Below are positions 25,694-39,420 of a stretch of 64,000 nt of DNA, piece after piece (the first letter of the stretch is position 1; each line of letters opens with the position of its first letter). Under the pieces are notes generated by a model. That model searched no databases, was not told where the DNA came from, and was given only the letters and a program-made list of their open reading frames with translations. Origin of the DNA: Apteryx mantelli (Eukaryota; Chordata; Aves; Apterygiformes; Apterygidae); the NCBI RefSeq assembly GCF_036417845.1, contig NC_089985.1, positions 25,750,583 to 25,814,582 of the forward strand. The letters are read 5' to 3'. Made by a program: the position numbers and the translations under genes.

Positions 25694-28600
25694 ACAGCAA
25701 ACTTCTAACTTGTACCAAGCTCCTCTTTCACTCAAACCAATTTCCTTCAAATACTGCAAACTCGCACTGCTGCATAATACAGGGCTTTTCAACTAAAAAG
25801 AAATTGCCAAAAGCTCTCAGCTCTGGTGTTTCCCACTGGCCTGGGCAGGGTACATTTAGACAGCTTGGTAAAGGAGCAAGATGGCAAATGCCCTGAGTTT
25901 CTACATTCCCATGGCGTGCAACCTGCCAGGCTGTAGGAGCTCAAAGGAGAGCTGCACATGCAGCTCTTCTGTAGCTGTGTGTATTTACTGTGCAATGCAT
26001 TTACATTTAAAAAGTAGTGATTTACTGAATGTGTTTGGGAGTGATGTAAACATCCTCTAGGGCTTTTGAGTGTTTAGCTAAACCAGAAGATATTACCAGG
26101 GGTCTCAAGATTTTGTGTGTTCATGTTAGCTCAGAGATGCTGTGGGCCTAGATCTATCTCGCAGTGCATGCAGTTGCCCCAATTTTGTCATGTGATGGTG
26201 AGAGGCAGTGGCCGGGCACCTACTGCCAGCCTGGACTGCACCTGGACTGCTGTGTGCTGTGCCTGGCTCTCCAGCCTGTCAATTTGGGACCCTGTGGTGC
26301 CCTTACCTGGGGCACCTGTCCTGTCCTGTATCAAAACATGGGTGGTTCAGACTAGCTTGTTTCACAGTGAGCAGGTATATGCCATGAAGCTCCTCCCCAG
26401 CCCAGAAACGCTGTATGAATCCAAATCAATCTTGCAGTTAATCCCAGACTGTCATCTCCCCATCGTCTGGGACCCCCTGGCTGCAGTGTTTCAGCAACGC
26501 ACGCAAGTCCCTCGTTGTCCCATCTAAATACAAAAGCTGCTGCTTCCTGTTTTTTTTGTCAATGACATGACTAAATGGGCACCTGGATGAAGGCTGACTC
26601 GGGGCAAAGCCTGTGGTGATACTGGTAGGGAAAGGACTGACTTGGAGAAAGTGTCACTTCTGTAACGGGGCCTGTTTCTCAAATGCAAGGCCATTGCATG
26701 ATCCAGCTGGAAAAAGTCTAGTTTTCCCAGCTGGGATGGGGAGAAAGGACTGTGGGCAGACACAATGTCCCCTCCTTCCTTCTATAAATGTCTTTTCCTT
26801 GATGAATGGCCTGTCTTACCACTTCTGTTTCAATTGCCTAACTTAGAGCAGTACTACATATTTGTACCCCTACAGCTGGCACAATGTCTTTAATTATGAG
26901 TCTTTATATGTACAAGGAAAATTTCAGGTTTGAAAAGGGATGGAGAGGAAAGGCTTCTATATTTGTAGGGCTATGCATTTTTCCTATCCATTATTTCCCA
27001 TAAAGACATCTGGGACTGATTCTCCTTTATGGTAAGGCTGCTTTACATGAATGCAGAAGGGAATTTGAGGCATGAATAATATATTTTGCTAAAGAAGTGC
27101 CGGGGACTTTGTCAGAAATGGGACCCCATCAGAGTCAAGATGTGTGTGATGGCCCTGGTCTGAGGTATGGTGACTGGGAATTGCCCTAATATGTGACACT
27201 TGGATGTTGTCTTGACTGTTGCTAGTGTGACTTACAAGAAGCACATCTCATTTTCTGGTTTTGAGAGGTAAGTTGAGAAATGGTTGGGGAGGACCAAGCC
27301 CAGAGCAAAACAGAGGAAACTTCTTGCTTTAAAGCCAATGGAAATCATTACAAATTTCCTGTTGTACCTGGTCCTTTGAGCAGTGTTTGCACAAAACATA
27401 TTGCAATAAGATGTGGCTTTAGATTCCTGGTTGCTTTCAGTCAAACAGGTCTTTTCTTGCACTTTTCAAATATGTCTTATTTCCTTGGCTTGTTTACAGC
27501 ACCTGCATAGATAGTTCTTGCTTTTTAGTTGTCTCCATAAATAATCCATAGAAAGGTAACCAGCCATCAGCTGTTGTCATTTTCCAAATATCTCTAATAT
27601 TTGTCCATCCCAACAAGCTTCCTATCACGAGGTCAGAGTTCACTTTTGTCTAGAAAAGGGAACATGACAAAAGCTTGCACAGCTTTCTCCCTTCTTAATT
27701 CTAATGCATGAACCAGTCTTTTCCATTTCCTCTTCTAAAATGAGACTGGAAAACTCATCAAGAAGATGCATTTTTTCATTTAAAAGGCTGTTGAATCAGG
27801 AAATGAAATGGAAAAGTAATCTATGCTGGATATTTTCTAGTGTATTTTACTACTTAACATTCTGGAAGATGGTTCCTTTGAATGCTTTGTCACCAATTCA
27901 GTTCTGTGTCTCAAGTCAGGCATCAATATTTAACATGCTAAATAGATGTCAGTGGTTTTTGCTGAATCATTTATCAGCCTTCTATGATGGATGTTATATC
28001 CTAGCAAATGATAAAAGTATCTGTTGGCTAAACTAAAATGCCAGAAGCAAAACATTTTTTGCTTCATTTACAAGTGTCTTAAGAATGATTCGGTTTTCTT
28101 GTTAATGTCACTTGTTGGCCAAAGAAGGGTTCTGAGTAAGTCAGTGCTGTGCCTTGTTACTTGACGAGCTAAAACCAAAAAACAAAGACTGTTGCCAAAA
28201 AAAGTTCAGCAGACCTGATATTGATGTAAATCTAGAATATCATCATGGGAGTCAGTGTAGTTAGTGCAAAACAAAATTAAGTGAGAACAGAACTGACTAC
28301 ATGAGAAATACAAGCAGCTGAACTCATGGTGACTGTACTTCTGATTATGCTCTAACATTTGATTCAATTCTATATTGGCTAAGTCCCTTCATGACTGAGG
28401 ACTACAATCCTTGCTGAAGCAGCTGAGGCAGTGGGAATATGGCTGAATACTGTAGGATTTGGTCCAACCCATGTTTGCTTCTCCTCAAGCTGTGATCCCT
28501 TATAGATCAGAGAGGGGATCCTCCTTCCCAGCTGACCCTGCTGCCAGGGGTGACACGCAGGACTCGAACCCTGTGCTCAGCCATTGTGTGGATGTTGCTG

Positions 28601-31600
28601 AGGGCAACTCCAAAGTGCCCTTTCATGGGTGGCCTCTTGGGCCCCACAGCAAGTGCTGTGTTTGCTGGGGGAAGGAACTGCTGAGGGCAAAGCCATGGGC
28701 AGCTCAAAGTGAGCTGCCATCCTTTGGGCACCTGGGATCCCTTAGTGCCTGGAATTAGGAGGGTATGAAGGTGACCTGAAACAATCCTAAATCTTTTTTC
28801 CACTTCCAGTTCTGACTTTTCATTCTCCTTGGCTTAGATAATATTTCCATATCACAGTAATACTGACTGATCCTCTAAGTTCACTGAGCAATGGTATGAA
28901 TCCTAGTGCACCTATACCCTACACCATGGCTATGTTTTCACCTGTAATGCAGCTGATTGACCTGGCCATAGAGCAAGGTGTGGGATGGAGTCTGTGTGCA
29001 CCTAACTGCCTGTGTCTCCCCTTGCCCTTTCCTCTTGGCAGAGCTCCTGCTCTGACCCCTCCAGCCTGTATGTGGGGACTGATGCTTTCATGCTCCCTGC
29101 GCACTTATTCCATTGCTATATGACATTAAAACCTGAAACCTTTCACCTCTGGGGTGAAAATGCAGCTAAGCCCAAAGGCAGCCGAGAGAGAAGTCTGTCT
29201 CCAGTTCTTAGCATAAGGAAGCTGTAAAGTGGTCCTGATGGCAAGGTCTTGGAAGTAGCCTGCCTATGCGGTGCTCACCCTGGGAAAGCAAACAATGTCC
29301 AGCTCTGGGTGAGAAATGCTTTTTCTTCAGAGATTGATGTTCTCCTAAATGTGTGACACTGCTAACTTCCATGTTTGGTATCTATCTTCTTCCAGACTTA
29401 AAAAGGTTTTAAACTGTTTGTATAGAAACTGGATACTATAAACTGCCCTTTCGAAGGCTCTGGGCAAATATACACTTAAACTTTTTTCCAATTGTCTGAC
29501 AGGTCTGCTAAAACTGTAAGGCCTTAAGGGCCTAACCATTCAAGGCTTAACCTCTGAGGTTAATAGATGATGGTGGAATTAACTGTTCTCTGATGCAGTC
29601 TCATTTAACTATAAAGCAACTATAAAATCTTTCTTTTGGTACCTGAGCAATTGAAGAAGGGAAAGTATTTCTTCACATGGATAGTCTTTTCTGTCCATAT
29701 TCAGACTTAAACAGTCACTGAAACCTTCTCAAAGTCATACTACCTAAATTTCAACAGCCAGCACTTTCTTGCCAGTTTTCTCTTGGTTTCTTGTGGAATT
29801 TTTTCCCTGTTTCTGTCACAGACACATAATTATTCACAACCTTCTTGAAAAGAAATCTTTGTGCCCACAAATGCCTGTGTGGTTTTGGATGGTGTTGTGG
29901 GGCTCTTGATAATGTACTGGCTGCTCTTGTCTGAGTCATGATGACCCAAAGAAATGGAGAAGTAGTTATATCTGCTTGGTCTCATTGAGGCTGAATCCAG
30001 AACACAGCAGTGAAACACAGATCTGTCGCTCCCCTAATGAGCACTTGCAGTTTATAGTAAATATTTCTATGTTAAACCGAGCATTTCACGTGCAGAGATC
30101 TGTGCTGTGTCCCTGTGATGCATCTCTGCGGAAAACCAGTTAAAAATCTGTCTCTTTGGAAAGAACACTGTAGACTTGAAGCCCTTTTTCTTAAATCTAT
30201 ACACGTGGAGGCATGAGACAATTTTTCTGCAAGTAGAAACATCACAGAAAAGAGGATGTCTGCCCAACTTGGTTATGTCAAACTTCACATAAAACAAGGT
30301 AATGTTTTAAAATAAAGCTATTTCTAAATCCACAGTTGGAAGCACTGCTGTCAGCTTAGAGTGCTGTAACATTACCCACTGTTTCCAAGCGAGTCCATCG
30401 ATGTGCCTCCCCTCTCCGAGTTGCTGCAGGGGGCAGGCGGTGACTGCGGGAAGCGCTGGGACCTCGCGCGGGCCCTGCTGGGGAAGGAGCCGGGCTGGCA
30501 CCGCTGGCAGCCGCATGGCCGAGCGCAGCGCTGAGCCTTGTGTGCCAGCTGCCTAGCAGCACGGGGCTGCGGGACAGCACGGGGCACGTCTGGTGTGCCC
30601 CGAGCCCTGCCTGGGCTCTATGCTACAAACACAGCGTGTTTAGGCAAAAATGAGGGGTTCCTAACAGCGCTGGTTGAAGAGAGCACCCGCAATGCCTGAG
30701 CTCCTCGTGTCAGTGCAGCCCATGGCTTGCCTTTCTCTGCTGACAGGCTATCTAGTCCCTAAAATTCACTTATCTGCATGTATTTATTTCTTTGCATTTG
30801 AAGCAGCCTCCTCAGTAATATACAAGAGGTCTGGTGGGAAACTTGTAAATGACTTGCTGTTCCTCTCGCAGTAAATTCCTACTGTATCATATCCAGGGTT
30901 GCACGGCAGCAAACTAAAATAAAACTGAATCTGACAAAGGGAAGCAGACCAAACCTCCAGTGTGGGATGTCATTACCTGGCGTTGGAGAGCAATTCAAGA
31001 TATTCATACAATTTGGCTATAATGTTTCCTGAGCTAAATTATGCTGTCAACAAGCAGCATAAAAGTAATTTAACAAATGTCAGGACATCTTGCAAAAACA
31101 AGAAAAAAGTACAGGGGCAGGATGAAGCTATTGTATGATTGTCATGAGAACCAGCAAATCATTAGGAAAGCTGTTTCTAACACTGGAAGCATTTTGAGCA
31201 GCTAGAATCCAGCTGGCTAAGCTGACTTCTTATCTTTTAAGTATGTTGGCTGGAGAAAGGGGAAGAACTTTTTTCTTTTAATATAATAGGAAAAAATGAT
31301 TTCAAAATGTCCTCATGGTTCTTTGAGTTGCTGATGGTATATCTCAGCCTTTGAATGAAGACCACTGGGATGCATGTAAGTAATTAATATTATTGAATTG
31401 ATCTAAAAATAATTTTGCCCTTAAATCCCCGTATGCAGTGATACAGTTTAGTGTATTTTTAAGAAACTTTTTTCTTTAAGATAGCTGGGTATGTAATATG
31501 CTTTAAGAATTACTAGTGGGAGGGGAAAACCACATCATTGTATTATGAAAAAAGATGAAGCCTATGCTTGTATACAACCAAAATATAAAACACTGGATGA

Positions 31601-34600
31601 GTTTCCCAAAAAAACTTCCTCATTTGGCAGTGCTGATATTGGAGTCGTTTGATAACTTTTCATAAAAGATAAGGCTTTTATATAAGGTTCACGTAACTTA
31701 AAGAAAAACAAATGCTGCATACAGGATAGAGCTATATGAATTGCTACAGGGTTACCTAAGTTCAGGTTTGCAGCACTGTGGCTGGCTGTAACAAGTACCT
31801 CTGGGTGTTCCTCCCTCTCCAGGGAGCATGAGCAAGCTCATTTGTCAATGAAAGCTGAATACCATACAATGTCCCAAACGGTGCCACCCTTAGCAAAGTA
31901 ATTAATCTGGCTTTATAGTGTTGCACAGCAAAAAGTGGTGGAAAAATATCAGGAAGAGGCATAATGCATGGTGTCTGAAACTGCTGCAGTAAAAACAAAG
32001 TGCAAAAGAATGAGATTGCCACAGACTCTTGGGGCAGATAATTGAGTTAGGAAAAATAAATGATTTTTCTATGAATAGACTATTCTTGGTTTTATTTTAA
32101 AATTGAGCAGAAATAACGAGTGTGTAGCACATTGCTGTTTGCAGTTTTCAGCTGTATGTGCTGGGGCAGACCATAGCAAGCCCACACCACTCAGGCTCAC
32201 ATGGTGGTGGAAATGTCAATCCACATAACTGAGAACTAAAGTTACACTAACACAGCTGGAATTGCTTGGGAGGATAATCTCTTCAGAGACCTGAGGACTG
32301 CAGGACAAAAACCCCAATGCAATTGCGAGTGCCAGCATCCATCAGGCTTGTTGCATGTCCACACACGGAAGGATGCAGCAGCTTGGCCAGGCAGCGACAG
32401 CCGTTGCACCTCGCTGCTGTGGTGCTAGTGGGATGAGCAGGTGAGCAGGGATGTTAATGGCAGCATGCTGGGCTCTGCTGGGAGGTGGCCGGGATGTGAT
32501 ATGATCCCAGGAGAGCAGCTCCTGGTAGGGAGGAGGAGGCCTGCAAAGACACCAGGTGAGTCCCACACCCCGCGGGAAGCCACGTTGCTGCTGCTGGTGC
32601 CTGATAGGCTCCAGGGTGTGGGGAGACTGGCAGCATAGTCAACATCCATCTCATGCTGCCATGTTTACCTTGAGCTTTGTACAGGCAAAAAGTGCCCTTC
32701 TGGGAGCAAGAAGGGATCCCCTGGCCAGACAGCTGCTGAGGAGGAGCTGGTCACCATTTGCCTATATTTCTTGCAACTATCAGTATTTGCTGTGTTTTAC
32801 ATATGTTTGATGCTCTCATTAGAAATTGCTGAGTGGCAGCCGAAGCTGGGATAATCCATCCCTCCCAGTTGTGTGCTCGTCCCTCTGCACCCCAGTTGCT
32901 GTCTGAGGCTAGAAATGACACCAGGTTCTTGCTAGCCCTTTGTGCATTTAGACCATTACAAATCCTTAGAAATGGCTTGAGTGTCAATTATGGGGGTTTT
33001 CTGCTGTACAATAGCTTTCTGGGAAATCCATGGTGAGAGTGAAGCAGTTAATATTCCTGACTACCAGAGAAAAATCATCAGATGCTTGTGTGTATAGATG
33101 TATGCCCTAGAGCTGCTGCTATTCAATCAGCTGCACAGTTGCTGCACAGTTGCATCTCTACATAGGTACACGTAATTGCCTCCCAAAGGGGAGACTGAAT
33201 CCTTAAAGGTCCCCTCACTACACTTTTCTCTAAACAAGAGACTGTATATCAGGATGAATCCTCCTCTTTGGTCAAACTACTTGGGATGCGCCAAGGGCTT
33301 TAGCTACAGCCCAGCCAAAAACTCACTGTCTCAGTAAACATTGATCTCATGGGAGTCTTGCACTAATTTCTAAAACATGACAGTGGGGGCAAGGAGGTCC
33401 AGGGTTTTTCACTGCAGAGTAGCTGCTGCCACAATAGAAATTAGGTATATTTCCAGTGATTGCTCTTCTCAAGTAATTCTTCTGGAAAGCAGCAATATTT
33501 GCAGTGGTGGAGAAATTCAGAGGAATTCCAAGGTTTTTCAGTCTTTTTTATTATTTATATTTGCTTTCAGATTATGGAGTGGCATTTATCATATGTACAT
33601 ACATATCCCTAGCCCTAATGTGAAGTTTCAGTCATTTGGCATGTTCGGTGTAAATTCTCCACACTTTTTATCACTGTGCTTACAACTAATTACTCTGGAT
33701 ACAGTATAGTATTTATATGCTGTGTAAACACTCCCATCTCCAAATGCTTTGCAGTATCATTTTCCTCAGTCTCTTTACAGAAGATTGTCAAACGACTGAA
33801 GCAGCTGAACTGGAGAGAAAAAGAATGGAAAATAAATCATGTAACATCAACAAGGAAGCAGCTGTCATTGTTAGCAAATATGTCAACTCTATTAAATTAT
33901 TTATGAACTTGGAGTAATATGTTGCTTGCTGCTATATGCAATAAGGGATTTTTTTGTTCAGTGTGACTTTTTTTAAAGGCAAAAATAAGAATCTGCACAC
34001 TTCATAAACTGCGTGTTTACACTGGCTGCAGGCCTGAGCCAGCTCTGCCGAGGACTGAGAGGAGCAATGTGCTCTGCAGCCATCAGTGAGGAGGCAATGG
34101 GTTTCCTGGTACCTCTCTGCCAAGCTGCCCTGCAGCTGTTCAGGAGGGACTAATGCTGGTACTGATTGTATAACTCTGTTTCCATGCCCATCCAGGCAAA
34201 CTTAATTTGGGCCTTTGGGATCCACGTTGGCCCATGGGACTTTTGGCATCGATGGCAGCTCTCCTTGTGCTGAGCTCCAGAGCACCAGCCATGAGCAGCT
34301 CTGGTTTGCTCATGGACCCCTTGTGTAAAGGGAGAAGAGAGCTGCGGAAGGGCATCAAGGAGCTGCTGGCAGTCAGGCACATGCAGAAATTCGGAGTTCT
34401 TCCACAAAACCTGCAGCCTCATTTGACAGTTACTGGGATTTTCTAAGACAAGCTCTGCCTGGCAGAGGTGATATTGGCAAAAAGGAGAGTTCTGCCCATA
34501 TAGAGAAATGTGTCAGGGAAATATCTGGATAGATTTGAGGAAAAGCTTTCATCCTGGAAAATTTAACACCTTTTGATTACCAGTTTCCTCTAGAGTACGC

Positions 34601-37600
34601 TTTGGTATTTGACAAATGTGGTGTTCTAGCACCCTGGGAATATTCCAAGTGATCTCCCAAATTTTAACAGGAAGTCTGTTTATAATCAACTTCATATTGC
34701 CCCAGTGAACTGCAAAACAAAAGGAATGGAGGGGGGGGGAATCTAAGTTGTAATGAGCACCAAGTTTAGGGAAATGATTTTGTGGTAAGGAAAAATGTCA
34801 CTTCAAAAATAGTACAAATCTTCTGAAAACACCTAGGGATATTCATCCAACTTTTCATTGTGTACTTAACCTTTCTTATCTTAGGAAGTATTTTTATAGT
34901 TTATCCTTGCAGTTCTCTGCCAAGGAATAAAATACTAATTTTTTGAAAATCTTCATAAAAATTATTTTTGTTCTCTAACAGGCAAATAACAGTGCTGTTA
35001 TACTTTGCAATGATTTCAAGATTACATATGTATTTATCTATTGAGAGAGAATACTCCACTTCAGAAAAGAGCAGCTAGCTTACATACATCAGGTAATCAG
35101 TTCAAAGCAAAGCTAAACATCTGATAACCACAAATGCAAATTTGTTGCAAGTATATTCTAATGCCACAAATACCTAAGTCAAGTGATCCCCAAGCTATGA
35201 AGTAAAAATAGAACAAACTATAGGATTTTAATCTCCTTTTTCATGTTGGTTTTGGGAAAGCCTAAATTTTGGTCTGGGCTGAGACAAAGCCTGCAGGACA
35301 TTGCTGCGCTGCTAGGGCTCTTCCCTGCGGCACTTGCTCCCGAGATGGCCCGATGGGTGCTGCAGTCATGCCTGCGAGGCTCAGGGTGGAGGAGGAGGAC
35401 TGGATTCTTTCTCCCTCTTTCTTGGACTGAACAAAAGCCTCCAGTAGGAGCTCATGGGAAGGAATTGGTAGGACCTGGATTCACCTCTAGCATAATCCCA
35501 GCACCAGTTGGAGCCCCATGAAATAACACGCAGCCTTGTAAAGGCTCCTGTGGGTGCTTGCAAGGCTGCGTAGAAAGCTTAGTGATGGTACTTAAAAGTT
35601 CTTGACTTTTCAAGCTTAATGATATCCATTTAATACAAATCCCTGGGTTTGGGGTCAACATGGTACAGAGTTTCTCATATCGCCTGTTGTTCCACTGTTT
35701 TGATTATGTCTAAGCTAATGCTGGGTAATTAAACAGCCATGAAGATTTAATGACTCCCTGTGACAAGAATAATCCAGGCACATCTGGCTTAATGACATGT
35801 TTGATCCAAGCAGAAGGATGATTTCTCATCTTTCAGACGTACACCTAGTTTTCCTCTAGGCTTTGTTATAAGGGTCTAGAGGGGGATTCTGTTTGTTTTT
35901 ATTTTTATTCTGTTTGCTTACCAAGAACAGTCCCCAACCTGATGTAATGAGGAGTCATTAAGCGTTGCAATATGGAAGTGGGGAGTGGGGAAGGGTTGCT
36001 CTGAAATTATTCTGAACCTGGTGAAAGACCTCATCCTTTACTTCCTGCCAACAGTAATTCTCACTTGCGTATCTGATCGATTTTAAACAACCAAAGAACA
36101 GGATCAGACCCTTCATCTCTAAAAATAAGGTGATGAAAATAGCCTATTAAAAATACCATGCTATATTGATGGTACAGTTGTAAGGGATTTACAAAAATTA
36201 ATTATACTACTACTGTAAAAATATCAACATTGAAGTTAGTGCCAATGTATTTTGGTCTGTGATTCCACATATTCAGCTGTCTGGCAGTTTCAGGAAAAAA
36301 ATAAACTACTTGAAGTCTGCTTTGGTACAGAAACTTTTCCTTGCCATTATACATGCCTGATCTAGAATTCTTAATTTGGAAATTAAACGTCTGTGATACA
36401 AAAATACTATCTCCTGCTTAAAAATACTTTTGGCTTTCTCTATTCATCCAGACATTCCAAGAAAATAAATCACAATGAGACCCAGATTTTCTTCTGTACT
36501 GGGAGCTAAAGAGTCCTGGAGAATGATGATGATGACCTACTCATGCAAAACAGAAAGTGGGGAATAGTGTAGTTTCCATTTTAATTAATATTGTTAATAG
36601 CTGTTGAGTTTGGAAACTCCTGTTTTGATGAACTTCAACAAATATTGTTAGCCTTAAATTATTCCATTGCTCTGCCTGATCTAGGTATGCTGTGGTATAA
36701 GAGACTAAGAATATTTAAAAATCAGTAAAGTGAAGTGGCAAGAAGCTCCAGAAATCTTTCTGACAGATCACAAAAATCATTTATTTGTTCTAATGGTTGA
36801 GATGACCATTTGAAGTTGGTCAAATTATTTGTGATTGAATTTCTCTCCTCTCAAAGTTGGAGTTAATAGGTATTCATAGTATTATGACATTTTTCTCTTA
36901 GTTTCAAAGTTGGGCAGTTAAAAATAGAGTTCCTGTGGCTGCTTCAACTCTATTTTTCATCATTTCAAAGGTCATAAACTGGACTTGCCATGAACTTTTC
37001 TGCTTCTATAATCTGGGAGAAATTTTTGATAAGATTTTTAATGTGTGGACAAGTCCCCTTATTCCAAGGTAGAGTTTTAATATGGTTTTAGCTACGGATC
37101 ATCAGTAGCTCACCTCTCATCGGGTGAGAAAGTGGAGGACTGAGTCTTCTGTAAATTCCCCTTGCTATTGTAAGAACCTAATTTTGCAGAAACAGGCCAA
37201 AAACATTTTAGTTCCTGCAGAAGGAATGTTTGGAAATGCATTTTTCTGGTTGCAAAATGGCACTGTGAAAACCTGCACAGCTCCATTACTCTGGTGAGGA
37301 TGTAAAGAGGAGATGGCCAAGAAAGACTTTTCTAGGACCACCAGGGAATGAAATATCTCCCCCAAAACGCTGAGAAAAGGGCATGTCTTGAAAAAGGACT
37401 GGCCTAATTTGGGGTTCTTCATGGCGTGGGAACAAAATACTTCTCAGGTGACTGCTGCTGCTTCCACATGTGTGAGCAATTTTTAGTACCACTGAGGGAG
37501 TTTGTTAGCAAGCAGAGCGCCATGTCGGTGGGGACAGATTCATTCCCAATGGGCTCCGTTTTCGTTCTTTTACAGTGTTTTTCAGGAAATGTTTTTTGTG

Positions 37601-39009
37601 CTGCAGAATCCCATTTGAGCTGAGGCTGCTGAGCCCTCCCCTCCCGGCGGGAGCGCGGGGTAGCACCCCACCGCGGCCCAGCCCCATCTCCGCCTCTCGG
37701 CGCAGGTCTGCGAGGTTGCCGTTTGGTCCTGGGAATATAAATTCTCAGCTGTGTTTGTGAACTTCACCCACAAAGGGACTTTCAGTTCAATGAATATCCC
37801 AGAAAATATCTGATGTCAAATGCGTCTTGCTGCCTCTAAGAGTGGGTGTCTCCTTCCTGCCAGGATTGCAAAACACTCCCTCAGCCATGGGATAGAGATT
37901 AACTAAAAATGAAAATCACTGGGTTTTCTCTAGCTCCTTCCCTGGTTTTTCTGTCCCTGGTTGCTCTCGGGGCCCCACGTTGAGGTAGGAATGTGCTGTG
38001 CTGCTCTCCTGGCAGCTCGGCCCGTGGGGTAACTGGAGTCTCCTCGTCGGCTGAGGCATACCCAGGGCTCCCACACTGCGCTCGTTCCTGCTCTCTGATT
38101 TTCCATTCGCCTCTTACTTTCCTAACAACCGCTTCTCAGGCTTCTCCCTTCCTTTAGTATTTCCTTGTGTGTTTGGCTAGGCTTCTGCACATTCCTGGTG
38201 CGGCGCGTGACAGGCCATCACTGGGACGAGGCGTCGCAGCAGCTCGGCGGCCGGGCGCGGGGTGGCCTCTTCAGCATGGCTTGCTTTGCTTGCGCGTTTC
38301 AGCCTCTTCTAGAAGGGATTTTAACTCTGGTTTACGGCAGATCTCCGCTACAGTGGGCGGTGACCTTGTAAAATGGATGTGACCAGATCTCTCAAACACC
38401 TGTGTGTGTCTTGGCAGCAGGACACCTTCCTCACCCGGAGGCGCAGGAGCATCGTGGCCAGCCCTTACTCTGTCCTGTGGTTCCCTCAGGCTGTCTTCTG
38501 CTTTCTTACTCCTGGCTACATATATATTCTCTTATTTGCTTTGACTAAGCATCTTAAGGAATCTCACTAGTCTACACATTCATTTGTGGCTTGGCATTTT
38601 TGTCGGTCCTGACTCCATCGGGGGCTTTTTTGCTCTGTGTCTCAGCCTCTCTGAAGTTTGGTCCTCCAAACCCCAGCCTCCCTCAGCCCCTTCCTCTCAC
38701 CAGTCTCTACGTGATGGTTCTGTAAGGCGGAAAAATCCTTTCTGCTCTGAATTCTTCAGTATTTAAATTCATACTAATTATCCCTCTAGTTTGCTAGTAG
38801 AAAATTAGAAGGGATAGGATTCATGTAAAAAGTCATCAGCTGTCCTCTCTAAAGGCATTTCCAGACTTCTGGCCTACTCAGAACAGGAACTGGAAACACT
38901 GTTTCACACTAATTCCTTCTATCAAAAAGTAATGCGCATAACTGGAGATAGAAGGCAGAGACATACCCAGGTCATTACAATTTCTTTCACATGCTATAAA
39001 GAAGAGAGA
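25694..39009. other. Intergenic DNA, no gene seen
   Basis: About 13 kb of mixed composition. Open frames up to 136 codons (26117-26527 +) show no recognisable domains. GC-richer patches lie near 30.4-30.6, 37.62-37.72 and 38.19-38.28 kb. The stretches 31.0-32.1 and 34.5-37.1 kb are AT-rich and repeat-poor. No CR1, tRNA or satellite was identified. Confidence 0.55.
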
Positions 39010-39380
39010 CGTCTAATGGTTTCAGACCCGTAGTCCTTCTTTCTTTGGTTTTAGCCATTTGCTGTCAAAGACATGCTGTAATCCTTTCCATTTCTTATAT
39101 TTCTTCAATCGTATTTGATAGCTTGGTAACTCTGTCTTTAACCAGAGCAGTGTGCTGAACTTTTTTGGCTGCCACAGAGAGAATCCTAAATAAATATTTT
39201 GCTGCATGAGGTTCCAGCAGTTTTGGTACATAGCCTAACACCATATATCGTGGTGTGGAGGGAAAGTCAGTCTCCAAAGGGAACTCAATAACAGTGTGGA
39301 TCTTCTGCCAAAAATTCCTAATTCTGGGACTGTACCAGGAAACTTGCATGGGTCCCATTCTGCTGCTACTGAAGTCCAAG
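39010..39380 (-). mobile_element. L1-type LINE remnant (ORF2 C-terminal region)
   Basis: Read on the minus strand, 39095-39379 is open for about 95 codons. It resembles the region after the reverse transcriptase in L1/Tx1-type ORF2 proteins: W-(C/S)-P-(K/R)-I-R-FW then KIH (here WYSPRIRNFWQKIH), a PSTPRYMVLGYVPKLL block, and KYLFRILSVAAKK followed by TIEEI. In the same frame beyond the first stop, EMERITACL matches the usual ME(K/R)(L/M)T tail, so the stops are decay. The reverse transcriptase core, endonuclease and ORF1 are absent. L1 copies are scarce and old in birds, so this is probably an ancient insertion. Assignment is by pattern memory, not alignment. Confidence 0.65.
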
Positions 39381-39415
39381 GGTAAAGCTCCTATTGATTG
39401 CTATGGGATAGGCAT
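39366..39415. repeat. Copy of dispersed ATTGACTTCAATGG-type motif
   Basis: TGAAGTCCAAGGGTAAAGCT followed by CCTATTGATTGCTATGGG has the same arrangement (GAAGTCAAtGG, spacer, CCcATTGAcTtCAATGGG) as the copies near 12.05, 41.95 and 49.04 kb. It abuts the L1-type remnant at the end that is upstream in L1 orientation. Confidence 0.45.
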
Positions 39416-39420
39416 CACAC

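Noticed and set aside
28553..28600. tRNA T-arm-like string (reverse complement contains GGGTTCGAGTCCT)
   Set aside because: No matching D-arm, anticodon arm or A box found at the right distance; probably coincidence or a relic too decayed to call.
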